A stretch of 64,000 bases of DNA from an uncultured Prevotellaceae bacterium (GCA_902779455.1 CACZBS010000005.1:62001-126000); one strand, 5' to 3'; counted from the first letter of the stretch, positions 42,104 through 50,486 are shown. The notes: generated by a model not told the origin, from the letters alone. Numbers and translations are program-made.

Positions 42104-43836
42104 TGCTTGATGTATTTCTTGCGTTTTATTTTTCTTGCCAGCAACTTGTTCTGCGGGTCGGCGGCCAGCGCCTGCTGCCAGTAGCCGAGGGCGGCCTCGA
42201 CGTCGCCGCACATGAAGTAGATGTCGCCGGCATGCTCCAGCTCGACGCTGCTGGCCGCTGAGTCGTTCTGCAGCGTCTGGTCGATGTAGATGCGGGCCTC
42301 GGCGTAGCGCTGCTGCATGAAGAGGATCCAGGCGTAGGTGTCGAGGTAGGTGGGGTTCTTCGGCTCGGCCTTCACCGTCTTCTGGCTCATCTGTTCGGCC
42401 TCGTCGAGGCGCTGGTTCTTCAGGCTGAGGAAGTAGGCGTAGTTGTTCAGGCAGCCGATGTTGTCGGGCTTCCACTGCAGGCACGAGTCGTAGGCGGCGA
42501 AGGCCTCGCGCTCGCGCCCTTTCTGATGGAGCAGGTCGCCCATGACGGCGTAGAAGTCGCTGACGATCTCGGGCGAGCTGTCGTCGTTGATGACGCTGAT
42601 GCCGTTCTGGAAGGCCTCCAGGGCGTGGTCGGTGTCGTCGCGGCGATAGTAGGCCATGCCCTGATAGTAGTAGAAGGCCATCTCCTCGGGGTTATACTGG
42701 CGGGCCTGCTGGCAGAGGTCGATGATGCGCTCGTCGTCGTTGTCCTCCCAGGCCATCTGCACCAGGTGGAGGCGGGCCGAGGCGCGGTCGGGCGCCAGCT
42801 GCAGGACGTAGGCGAGCGTCGCGGCCACCGTGTCGCGCGGCATCTTCTTCAGGTCCTGATAGGCGGCCATCAGCTCAGCGATGTCGGCGTCGGGCGACGG
42901 CTGGTTGAGGATCTGGCGGAACAGTGCGAGCACCTGGGTGCTGTCGCCCCCTTGCTGCTCGTTCTCGCCGATGACCTGGCGCAGCTGATAGATCTTGTCC
43001 TCGGCCGTGGCGTGCGGGTTGAGCAGCACGCAGCGCGTCAGCGAGTCGGCCCTGACGAAGTCCTCGTCGCCGATGTAATAGTTGCGCAGCGTCAGCTGGG
43101 CCCGCAGGTTCTGCGGGTCCTCGTCCAGAATCTGTCGCAGCAGGGCGAAGGCTTCTGGGCGGTTGTCGTTGAGCATCAGCGTGTTGGCGTAGATCGTGCG
43201 GTAGTTCAGGTCGTTGGGATAGCGCTCCGACAGCGCTCTGACCTCGTCGACGGCTCGCTGCTGCTGGTCCATCTGGATGTAGAGGCCGCTCTTGGCCAGC
43301 GACGTGCGCTCGCTCTTGCCGTCGATGAGCTCCATGCGGTCGAGCACGTCGACGGCCTTGGCGTAGTCCTTCTGCTGCACGTAGAGGCGATAGAGCGTCT
43401 CGAGCAGTTCCTGACGGCTCTTGTCGGCATCGTACATGCGCTCGACGACGCCGATGGCATCGCCGTAGCGTCCTTTCTGTATGTAGGCCTGGGCCAGCGT
43501 CTCCATGTAGGTCATGTTGTCGGGCTGCAGTTCGGCCGCCCGCTGATAGTCGGCCAGTGCGCGGTCGGCCTGCTCCATCTCACTGTAGTATTGTGCGCGG
43601 AAGAAGTAGGCCTCCGATGCGTCGGGGCGCAGCTCGATGCATCGGCAGAGCAGGTCGAACGTGGCGTCGTGGTGCGACTTCTGGCGCTCGAGCATGGCCT
43701 CATGGAAGAGGATGTCGTAGTCTCTTAACTGAGAGCCTTCGAATTGAGAGTTGAGAACTGAGAATTGAGAGTTGGGCTGCGCATGGAGAGCCAGCGCAGA
43801 GACTAAAAATGCGAGCATGTAAGCTAGTCTTTTCAT
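42100..43836 (-). CDS. Secreted/periplasmic TPR repeat protein
   Basis: 578 residues. ATG 43836 opens the signal peptide MKRLAYMLAFLVSALALHAQ. Then come about 12 TPR units across the whole length (ASEAYFFRAQYYSEMEQADRAL, PDNIGCLNNYAYFLSLKNQ, AGDIYFMCGDVEAAL are examples). TPR arrays scaffold protein complexes; here the conserved position between dut and DUF4292 genes in Bacteroidales suggests an envelope assembly role. Directly after the signal peptide is an in-frame heptamer repeat block encoding NSQFSVLNSQF, absent from what I would expect of the family. Confidence 0.85.
   Translation of the reverse strand: MKRLAYMLAFLVSALALHAQPNSQFSVLNSQFEGSQLRDYDILFHEAMLERQKSHHDATFDLLCRCIELRPDASEAYFFRAQYYSEMEQADRALADYQRAAELQPDNMTYMETLAQAYIQKGRYGDAIGVVERMYDADKSRQELLETLYRLYVQQKDYAKAVDVLDRMELIDGKSERTSLAKSGLYIQMDQQQRAVDEVRALSERYPNDLNYRTIYANTLMLNDNRPEAFALLRQILDEDPQNLRAQLTLRNYYIGDEDFVRADSLTRCVLLNPHATAEDKIYQLRQVIGENEQQGGDSTQVLALFRQILNQPSPDADIAELMAAYQDLKKMPRDTVAATLAYVLQLAPDRASARLHLVQMAWEDNDDERIIDLCQQARQYNPEEMAFYYYQGMAYYRRDDTDHALEAFQNGISVINDDSSPEIVSDFYAVMGDLLHQKGREREAFAAYDSCLQWKPDNIGCLNNYAYFLSLKNQRLDEAEQMSQKTVKAEPKNPTYLDTYAWILFMQQRYAEARIYIDQTLQNDSAASSVELEHAGDIYFMCGDVEAALGYWQQALAADPQNKLLARKIKRKKYIKQ
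43741..43775. repeat. Heptamer block inside the TPR gene
   Basis: Five units GAATTGA, GAGTTGA, GAACTGA, GAATTGA, GAGTTGG; minus-strand reading NSQFSVLNSQF just after the signal peptide. Confidence 0.9.
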
Positions 43837-43874
43837 CGTTCTCAGTTTAATGAATATTCTCCGCCCAGAAATAA

Positions 43875-43902
43875 TTTTCAATTTTCAATCCTCAATTTTC
43901 AA
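43875..43902. repeat. Heptamer block between dut and TPR genes
   Basis: Units TTTTCAA, TTTTCAA, TCCTCAA, TTTTCAA, ending 2 bp from the dut stop codon. Confidence 0.88.
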
Positions 43903-43903
43903 T

Positions 43904-44338
43904 TCACTTCACTCCCGTGTGCCCATATCCGCCGGCGCCGCGCTCCGTCTCGTCGAGCGACGAAACTTCGATGAAATCGGCCTTTTCGTAACTTGAAATC
44001 ACCATTTGTGCGATGCGCTCGCCGTCGTTGACCGTGAAGTCCTCCTGGCCGAGGTTGATGAGCACCACGCCCACCTCGCCGCGATAGTCGGCGTCGATCG
44101 TGCCGGGGGCGTTGAGCACGGTGATGCCGCGCTTCAGGGCCAGCCCCGAGCGTGGGCGCACCTGTGCCTCGTAGCCTTCGGGCAGGGCGATGTGGAGGCC
44201 CGTTGGGATGAGGCGCCGCTCCATGGGGCGGAGCACGACGGGTTCGCTCAGGTTGGCGCGCAGGTCCATGCCAGCACTCTGCTCGGTGGCATAGGTCGGG
44301 AGGGGCTGATGACCCCGGTTGACGACTTCAATCTTCAT
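43904..44338 (-). CDS. dut: dUTP diphosphatase
   Basis: 144 residues, trimeric dUTPase family. All five motifs are visible: AGMDLRA (1), [10 protein letters not shown] (2), [14 protein letters not shown] (3, with catalytic Asp in TIDADY), DGERIAQMV (4) and [11 protein letters not shown] (5). It hydrolyses dUTP to dUMP and pyrophosphate, keeping uracil out of DNA and feeding dTMP synthesis. It is the first gene of the dut-TPR-DUF4292-EnvC unit. A -7 element (44547-44554) lies about 210 nt upstream, beyond a repeat element. Confidence 0.97.
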   Translation of the reverse strand: MKIEVVNRGHQPLPTYATEQSAGMDLRANLSEPVVLRPMERRLIPTGLHIALPEGYEAQVRPRSGLALKRGITVLNAPGTIDADYRGEVGVVLINLGQEDFTVNDGERIAQMVISSYEKADFIEVSSLDETERGAGGYGHTGVK

Positions 44339-44375
44339 TGTCGGTGGCTTGATATATTGACTTATGTATGACTAA

Positions 44376-44502
44376 GTTAGAGACCCCACCCCCGACCCCT
44401 CCCCTTGGAAGGGAGGGGAGCAGCTGCGCCGTCGTCCGCGGCGAGCTGTGCGGTAGCCACTCCCCTCCCTTCCAAGGGGAGGGGTCGGGGGTGTGGTCTG
44501 TA
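44376..44502. repeat. Dispersed element with C-rich/G-rich inverted ends, copy 5
   Basis: GTTAGAGACCCCACCCCC start, core GCTGCGCCGTCGTCCGCGG...GTGCGGTAGCCAC, four-run G end. It is placed between the dut ATG and its likely promoter, so it would be transcribed as 5' leader of the dut operon. Confidence 0.9.
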
Positions 44503-44546
44503 TTGTTTTTTACATATTTGCTTTCGCCGATACGCAAAGTTTGCTG

Positions 44547-44554
44547 CAAAGTTA
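44547..44554 (-). promoter_or_regulatory. -7 promoter element for dut operon
   Basis: Minus-strand TAACTTTG. If used, the leader would be about 200 nt and contain the whole G-rich repeat element. Confidence 0.45.
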
Positions 44555-44610
44555 CAAAAAAAGCACCGAACGCGTGCTTCTCGTAGTGTTAAAAAGGCTT
44601 ACCCGATATA

Positions 44611-44670
44611 AGAAATGCCGCTTCTCGATAGTAATATACCCCTATATTACCTTCGTGAAGCGCCACTTTT
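44611..44670. repeat. Palindromic repeat with GTAATATA centre, copy 4
   Basis: Centre GTAATATA-CCCC-TATATTAC-CTTCG is intact; arms (GCCGCTTCTCGA and TCGTGAAGCGCC) pair with mismatches. CCCC loop as in copy 3. Confidence 0.82.
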
Positions 44671-44696
44671 GCAGTTTAAACGGATTTCTATAGATG

Positions 44697-44820
44697 GAGT
44701 GAGGGGGAGTAATAGGGAGGGAGGGGGGAGTGAAAGGGACGTTAGTTTTGTCGCTACCATCAAGGCTGAAACTGACGTCCCTTTCACTCCCCCCTCCCTC
44801 CCTATTACTCCCCTTCACTC
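44697..44820. repeat. 46-bp inverted repeat downstream of the efflux operon
   Basis: 44697-44742 and 44775-44820 are reverse complements with one mismatch, separated by 32 nt. The arms are purine/pyrimidine-skewed (GGGAGGGAGGGGGGAG). It begins 7 nt after the TolC-like stop on the minus strand, so the transcript would end in a very long hairpin. Confidence 0.92.
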
Positions 44821-44826
44821 CCCTTT

Positions 44827-46203
44827 TTATGGCTTCCCCGTCGCCTGCCGCAGATCGAGCAGGCGGTTCTGCAGCTCGGCCCAGGCGTCGACGCGCTTGT
44901 CGAGCGTCTGCTGATAGAGCAGCTGCGCCTCGAGCAGGTCGCTCATGCTGCAGACGCCCGCCTTATATTGGTTGCGCACGATGCGCAGGTTCTCCTCGGC
45001 CTGCTCGATGGCGCGTCGGGCGATGTCGAGCTGCTGGCGGGCCTCGCCGACGTCGTTGGCCGCCTTCTGCATGCGAATGTTGAGCAGCTGGGCGTTGTCG
45101 CTGAGCTGGTCGAGGGCTTTCTGGTGCTCCAGCTTCTTGCGCTTGACGGCGTGCGAGCCGCCCCACCAGTCGCTGATGGGTATGCTGACGGTGGCGAAGA
45201 TCATGGCGAAGGTGCGGTCGTTCTCCAGCAGGTTGTGGTAGTTGTAGCCGGCACCGATGGCCACCGACGGCAGCAGCTGTCCGACGGCCATCTTCTTCTG
45301 CAGGGCCGTTGCTTCGACTTGTTTCTCAAGGAGTTGGTACTCGGGAAGTGATTGAAGTGAAGAGTGAAGAGTGAAGAGTGAAGAATTTGCTTCCGCACCA
45401 GTTTCTGGTGACGAATCTACAGCGGAAGCAAATTCTTCACTCTTCACTCTTAACTCTTCACTTTCATGTAGTCCGCAATACTGCGCCAGCAGCAACCGCA
45501 CGATGCTGATGCCGTTCTTGAGCTTGAGGCGCTGGCTCTCGATGTCGCCACGGCGCAGCTCCACCTGCAGCAGGTCGTTGCGCATGGCCACGCCGGCCCG
45601 CACGGCCACCTCGACGTCCTTGTGGATGTTGGCGAGGAGCGAGTCGACGGCGTCGATCGTCTTCTGCTTCTCCTGGAGCGTGACCAGCTGCCAGTAGTAT
45701 TGCTCCACCTGGCGCTCCACGTCCTTCTGCTTCAGCTGTCGCTGCAGAAGGCTGGCCTCCTCGCCGACGCGCGCCAGGCGGTTGCCGTTGACGATCTGCC
45801 CGCCGGCAAAGACGGGCTGCATGGCCGTGAGGGCGCCGATGGTGCCGTTCTTCATCATCGTCATGCTCATCGGGGCGCCGATGGTGGCCAGTATCTCAGG
45901 GGGCAGCGACTGGGCCATCATCATGCCCAGCTCGGGCGAGATGAACTCCTGCGGGTCGATGTCCATCTTGGCCATGCCGCGGTTGGCGTTGAACCAGGCG
46001 CCTGTGGCGCTGACCTGCGGGAAGTATTTCGTCAGGGCCTCGCGGCGCTGCTCGCGGGCGGCGTCGATGTCGAGCTGCGACTGGCGCATGGCGATGTTGC
46101 GGTTGAGGGCCGAGTCCTTCAGCTGCTGGAGGGTGAGCACCTGCTGGGCTGCGATGACATCGCAGCATACCAGACAGACGAGGGTTGCTATGATCTTCTT
46201 CAT
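44827..46203 (-). CDS. TolC-like outer membrane efflux protein
   Basis: 458 residues from ATG 46203 (signal peptide MKKIIATLVCLVCCDVIAAQ). Two OEP repeats of long helices are visible: QQLKDSALNRNIAMRQSQLDID and ALTKYFPQVSATGAW in the first half; LEKQVEATALQKKMAVGQLLPSVAIGAGYNY in the second. It forms the outer-membrane exit duct of the RND pump. The ATG overlaps the pump stop by 4 bp. An unusual in-frame insert of about 38 residues (RVKSEEFASAVDSS...NSSLFTLHSSL) between the two halves is encoded by an inverted pair of heptamer blocks (45354-45461). Confidence 0.9.
   Translation of the reverse strand: MKKIIATLVCLVCCDVIAAQQVLTLQQLKDSALNRNIAMRQSQLDIDAAREQRREALTKYFPQVSATGAWFNANRGMAKMDIDPQEFISPELGMMMAQSLPPEILATIGAPMSMTMMKNGTIGALTAMQPVFAGGQIVNGNRLARVGEEASLLQRQLKQKDVERQVEQYYWQLVTLQEKQKTIDAVDSLLANIHKDVEVAVRAGVAMRNDLLQVELRRGDIESQRLKLKNGISIVRLLLAQYCGLHESEELRVKSEEFASAVDSSPETGAEANSSLFTLHSSLQSLPEYQLLEKQVEATALQKKMAVGQLLPSVAIGAGYNYHNLLENDRTFAMIFATVSIPISDWWGGSHAVKRKKLEHQKALDQLSDNAQLLNIRMQKAANDVGEARQQLDIARRAIEQAEENLRIVRNQYKAGVCSMSDLLEAQLLYQQTLDKRVDAWAELQNRLLDLRQATGKP
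45354..45461. repeat. Inverted pair of heptamer blocks inside the TolC-like gene
   Basis: Left block GAAGTGA + three AGAGTGA (45354-45381) followed by AGAATTTGCTTCCGC; right block GCGGAAGCAAATTCT followed by TCTTCAC units (45434-45461). The two halves are reverse complements over about 40 bp with about 24 nt between. All in frame. Confidence 0.9.
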
Positions 46204-49200
46204 TGTTTCCTTAGTTTGCTGATTTTCCAATAGATGACGGGCAGCATTGTCACCACCATGATGAGCGAGCCGATGCCTCCGGCGAAGATGGTGACGCCGA
46301 CGGGCATCCAGAACGACGAGCCGGCAATGATCATCGGCACCACGCCGACGGCTGTCGTCGCCGTGGTCAGGAAGATGGGCACCATGCGGCGCCGCCCGGC
46401 CTCGTAGGCCGCCTGCTTCACGATCAGGTCTTCATCCTCGGCGGCAGCCAATTTTTCACCATCATCCGCGGCGGTAGCAAATTTTTCACTTTTCACTTTT
46501 CCTTTTTCCCTTATAATCCCATCGGCATGCTCGAAGATGAGGATCTCGTTGCGCATGATCATACCCATGAGCGTGATGACGCCCATGATCGACGTCAGGC
46601 CCAGCATGCGGTTCATCAGAGCCAGGCCGATGAGGCCGCCGGGCAGCATCAGCCCGAGGGCGGCGATGCAGAGGGTGCTGATGCCGAAGCGCTTGAAATT
46701 GAACAGCAGGAAGAAGAAAATGATGACCATCGCGATGGCCACGCCGCCGAAGATCTGCGGCAGGGCCTCGGCGTTGTATTCCGTCTCGCCGCCCACCTCG
46801 GCGCGGACGCCCTCGGGCAGCGTGAGCTCATGCAGCATGATGTCGGCGATGCGGCGCTCCACGGGGGCGGCATAGACCCCCTGCGCAAACTGGGCCGTCA
46901 CGGTCAGACAGCGCTCGCCGCCGCGGTGCATGATGCGCCCCTCGCTCCACTGCGGCGTCACCCGTGCCACCTGGCGCAGCGGCACGGTCGTGTTGGGAAC
47001 TGAGAACTGAGAACTCAGAGTTGAGAACTGGGCGGCGGCCATGGTCAGGGGCGTCGCCACGCCGATGTTCTCGATGTCCGAGAACGTCAGCCGGCTGGCA
47101 TCGCGCACGACGATGGGCACCTCGTAGTCGCCCTCCCACAGCTGGCCCACGCGCAGGTCGCCCGTGGTGGCGCTCAGGGCCATGGCGGCCGTGGCGCGGC
47201 TGATGCCCATCTGAGCCGAGGCGACGGGGTCGAGCGCGACGTCGACGATGGGATAGGGCTGCAGGAAGTCGGTGTGGACCCACTCCAGTTCGGGCATCTC
47301 GCGCATCCGCTCCATCAGCTGCTCAGCCACGGCGTGGAGCGAGTCGAGGTCGTCGCCGTAGAAGCGGTATTCCAGTTCGGGCACCTCGAGATAGTCGAGC
47401 CGCTTGAAGCGCACGTAGGCCTCGGGGAAGGCCTCGCTCCACCGCGGCTGCAGGTTGGCCAGCAGGTCGAGGGTGGCCTGCTGCGACGTGGTGTTGACGA
47501 TGAACTGTGCGTAGTTCTTGCCGGCCATCTGGGGAGCGTAGCAGGTCATGAAGCGCGGCGACGAACAGCCGATGAACGACGTGATGCACCTGACGCGCTC
47601 GTCCTGCTGCATGACGCGCCGGAGCGAGTCGGCCACGGCGCGCGTGTCGTTGAGTCCCTTGCCCTCGGGCATGAAGATCTCGACGGCCAGCTGGTCGCGG
47701 TCGGCATAGGGGAAGAGCCTGATCTTCAGCGTCGGCACGATGAGCATCGACAGCAGCACCACGCCGAGGCCGCCCCAGATGGTGAGCCAGGGGTGGGCGA
47801 AGGTCCAGTCGAGCACCTTGTTATAGGTCGTCTGCACCCATCGCGTGATGGCATTGCCCGTAGACGTCACCTTTCCGGGCTTGATGATGAGCACCTCGAG
47901 GAACGGGATGACGGTGACGGCCAGCAGGAGCGACACCATCAGGTTGACCGTGATCGTCACGGGGAAGTCGCGCAGGGCGTCGTTGAAGGCGCCCTTCATC
48001 GTCAGCAGCAAGGGATAGAAGATGACGCAGATGCAGAGCGTCGCCAGCATCATCGGCATGAAGTATTGCACGGACGAGCGGATGGCGGCCTGGCGCGGCT
48101 CGTAGCCCTTGCCGATGTATTCCAGATAGCCGTCGATGACGACGATGGAGTTGTCGACCACCATGCCCAGCACCACGATGAGGGCGGCCAGCGTGACGAT
48201 GTTGAGCTCGATGCCCAGCAGATACATGATGGCGACGGAGATGAAGGTGCTCAGGGGGATGGTGATGGCAGCCACGATGGCCGACCGCAGGGGGAACAGC
48301 ACCATCATGACCAGGATGATGATGGCCATCGAGATGAGCAGGTCGCGCAGAAAGTCGCTGACGCTCAGGCTGACCACCTTGGGCTGGTCGGCAATGCGCG
48401 TGATGGTGACGTCGGCGGGCAGCTCCGTCGCGCGGAAGTCGTCGAGCACGCGGTCGACGTCGCGGCCGTACTGCACGATGTTGTTGCCGGCAGTCATCTC
48501 GAGGGACAAAAGCACGCAGGGGTGACCGTCCTGCTCGATATAGCTGGCCTCGCGGTCGTATTCGCGCACCACTCGGGCCACGTCGCCCACGCGGACCACC
48601 TTGCCCGTCGCTGCGTCGCTGTAGAGGATCATCGACGCCACCTCGGCCTCCGTGTTCTCCGTCGGCGACAGGTGGATGGGCGTCTGCTGGGCGGCGTTGC
48701 TGATGCTGCCGCTCATGGTGGTCAGACTCTGTTGCTGCAACTTGGAGAAGAGCATCTGCTGGCCGATACCATAGGCCTCCAGCCGCTGGCGGTCGACGTA
48801 GAGGCTCAGCTGCTCCTTCTGCTCGCCGTAGATGCGCACGTTGGCCACCGACGGCACGCGGCGCAGACGGTCGCTTAGGCGGTCGGTGTAGTGCTGCAGC
48901 TCGCGATAGCTGCGCTCCGGACTCTCGATGGCGATGAGCAGGGCGCTGGTGTTGCCGAAGTCGTCGTTGGCCACGAGGGCCAGCACGCCCTGCGGCAGTT
49001 GCTGCTTGAAGAGGGCGAGGCCGTGCTTCATCTTGCTCCACACCTCGTCCTTGTTGTTGACGTCGTCGTTCAGGCGGACCATGACCATGCACATGCCGTT
49101 CTGGGCCGTCGTCGTGGTCTTCTCGCGGTTCACTTCCTTATAGGTGAACAGATAGCGCTCCAGCGGGCGGGCCACCTGTTGCTCCACTTCCTCTGTCGTG

Positions 49201-49373
49201 GCTCCGGGATAGACGGCCACTACCACGCCCTGGCGGATGGTGAAGGCGGGGAATTCGTCCTTGGGCATGACGTACATGCCATAGATGCCCATCAGGAACA
49301 GCAGCACGGTGAGCAGCAGCGTGATGGGGTAGTGGTCGAGCGGCCAGCGCAGCCACTTCATTCTCTCTTCCAT
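46200..49373 (-). CDS. RND multidrug/metabolite efflux pump (AcrB-type)
   Basis: 1057 residues. N-terminal TM1 (ITLLLTVLLFLMGIYGMYVMP), two large periplasmic loops, and about 12 TM helices. TM4 carries the proton-relay-type motif GMVVDNSIVVIDGY; the RND hallmarks PLERYLFTYKEV-like PN1 and TIPLSTFISVAIMYLLG are present. It exports substrates with proton import through the TolC-like partner and the adaptor. Two in-frame repeat inserts stand out: AAQFSTLSSQFSVPNTT in a periplasmic segment, and a 30-residue cytoplasmic-loop insert (REKGKVKSEKFATAADDGEK...) before AAYEAGRRRMVPIF. Substrate unknown. Middle gene of a three-gene operon. Confidence 0.94.
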   Translation of the reverse strand: MEERMKWLRWPLDHYPITLLLTVLLFLMGIYGMYVMPKDEFPAFTIRQGVVVAVYPGATTEEVEQQVARPLERYLFTYKEVNREKTTTTAQNGMCMVMVRLNDDVNNKDEVWSKMKHGLALFKQQLPQGVLALVANDDFGNTSALLIAIESPERSYRELQHYTDRLSDRLRRVPSVANVRIYGEQKEQLSLYVDRQRLEAYGIGQQMLFSKLQQQSLTTMSGSISNAAQQTPIHLSPTENTEAEVASMILYSDAATGKVVRVGDVARVVREYDREASYIEQDGHPCVLLSLEMTAGNNIVQYGRDVDRVLDDFRATELPADVTITRIADQPKVVSLSVSDFLRDLLISMAIIILVMMVLFPLRSAIVAAITIPLSTFISVAIMYLLGIELNIVTLAALIVVLGMVVDNSIVVIDGYLEYIGKGYEPRQAAIRSSVQYFMPMMLATLCICVIFYPLLLTMKGAFNDALRDFPVTITVNLMVSLLLAVTVIPFLEVLIIKPGKVTSTGNAITRWVQTTYNKVLDWTFAHPWLTIWGGLGVVLLSMLIVPTLKIRLFPYADRDQLAVEIFMPEGKGLNDTRAVADSLRRVMQQDERVRCITSFIGCSSPRFMTCYAPQMAGKNYAQFIVNTTSQQATLDLLANLQPRWSEAFPEAYVRFKRLDYLEVPELEYRFYGDDLDSLHAVAEQLMERMREMPELEWVHTDFLQPYPIVDVALDPVASAQMGISRATAAMALSATTGDLRVGQLWEGDYEVPIVVRDASRLTFSDIENIGVATPLTMAAAQFSTLSSQFSVPNTTVPLRQVARVTPQWSEGRIMHRGGERCLTVTAQFAQGVYAAPVERRIADIMLHELTLPEGVRAEVGGETEYNAEALPQIFGGVAIAMVIIFFFLLFNFKRFGISTLCIAALGLMLPGGLIGLALMNRMLGLTSIMGVITLMGMIMRNEILIFEHADGIIREKGKVKSEKFATAADDGEKLAAAEDEDLIVKQAAYEAGRRRMVPIFLTTATTAVGVVPMIIAGSSFWMPVGVTIFAGGIGSLIMVVTMLPVIYWKISKLRKQ
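46484..46511. repeat. Heptamer block inside the RND pump gene (cytoplasmic loop)
   Basis: TTTCACT, TTTCACT, TTTCCTT, TTTCCCT preceded by GCGGTAGCAAAT; encodes the EKGKVKSEKFATAA insert on the minus strand. Confidence 0.9.
46995..47029. repeat. Heptamer block inside the RND pump gene (periplasmic segment)
   Basis: GGGAACT, GAGAACT, GAGAACT, CAGAGTT, GAGAACT; minus-strand reading QFSTLSSQFSVP. Confidence 0.9.
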
Positions 49374-49412
49374 AGTCGTCTTTGAATTAGAATGTGAACG
49401 TCGGCTCTGCTT

Positions 49413-50486
49413 TTAGAATATGACGCGGGTGCCCTCGCTGAGCTTCTGATAACCCTCGGTGACGATGCGCTCGCCGCCCTTCAGTCCCTCAGTGATGCTC
49501 ACGCGGTTGCCGCTGGTGGGGCCGATGCTGACGGGCGTGCGGTGGGCGGTGCTGTCGGCCGCGACGGTCCATACGAACAGCTGGCCCGCAGCCCGCTGCT
49601 GCACCGCCGTGACGGGCAGCGTCATCGCCTCCTGTCCCGTCCTGCCGTCCCGTCCGGCCTCGCTGTCCTCTCCCGTCCCCGTGTGTTGCGGCATTGCCGC
49701 AACAAACCTGACAGCTGCCACCATCCCCGGCAGCAGCCTCCGCTCGCGGTTGTCGACAGCGATGCGCACGTCGTAGGTATGGGTCATGGCGTCGGCCACG
49801 ATGCCCTTCTCGATCCGTCCGCCCTCGAAGGTCCGCCCGACGGCTTCCACCTTAATATATGTAGGGGTGCCGGCGTCAATATGGCTGATCTCTGCCTCCG
49901 GAACAGCCACCCGCACCTTCACCTGCGAGATATCGAGAATCGTCACCACGGCCTGCGAGGGCAGGGCCGTCTCGCCAGCGCCAACCAGCTTGCGGCCGAT
50001 GATGCCGCTCACGGGCGCCGTCAGCCTGCAGTCGGCCACGTTCTTACGGGCCACCTCCAGCGACGAGCACGCCTGAGCCACCTTGCTCTGCACCTCCACC
50101 CACTGTGCCTCGGTCATCGAGCCGGCCTCGTGCAACTGGCTATAACGCGCCAGGGCGTCCTCAGCTTGCGCCACCTGTGCCTCGGCACCGGCCAACAGGT
50201 TGCGGGCTTGCGTGTCGTCCATCTCGGCCAGCAGCTGGCCGCGGCCCACACGCTGGCCCTCGCTCACCAGCACGCGCCGCACCACGCCCATGCCCGTGAA
50301 ACTGACGGCTGTGGCCTCGCGTTCCTCCACGGTGCCGACGAATGTCCGCGCATCGCTGTTGCCATGCTCGTGAGCAGCAACTTCGGTTTTCACTCTGATG
50401 GGGACCTTCACCCTCGATTCTTCCTTCCTGCCACAGCTGGCGATGGCCAAAACGGCCAGTAGCGTGATGATGTTTTTTGTATTCAT
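49413..50486 (-). CDS. RND efflux periplasmic adaptor (membrane fusion protein)
   Basis: 357 residues from ATG 50486, which opens a lipoprotein signal (MNTKNIITLLAVLAIASCG). The MFP layout is complete: lipoyl half (GMGVVRRVLVSEGQRVGRGQLLAEMD), helical hairpin (about 95-150), second lipoyl half (LTAPVSGIIGRKLVGAGE), beta-barrel (VKVRVAVPEAEISHIDAGTP) and membrane-proximal domain. It links the pump to the TolC-like duct. It is the first gene of the operon, 39 bp before the pump gene. A divergent AraC regulator lies 188 bp away, with candidate operators between. Confidence 0.93.
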   Translation of the reverse strand: MNTKNIITLLAVLAIASCGRKEESRVKVPIRVKTEVAAHEHGNSDARTFVGTVEEREATAVSFTGMGVVRRVLVSEGQRVGRGQLLAEMDDTQARNLLAGAEAQVAQAEDALARYSQLHEAGSMTEAQWVEVQSKVAQACSSLEVARKNVADCRLTAPVSGIIGRKLVGAGETALPSQAVVTILDISQVKVRVAVPEAEISHIDAGTPTYIKVEAVGRTFEGGRIEKGIVADAMTHTYDVRIAVDNRERRLLPGMVAAVRFVAAMPQHTGTGEDSEAGRDGRTGQEAMTLPVTAVQQRAAGQLFVWTVAADSTAHRTPVSIGPTSGNRVSITEGLKGGERIVTEGYQKLSEGTRVIF

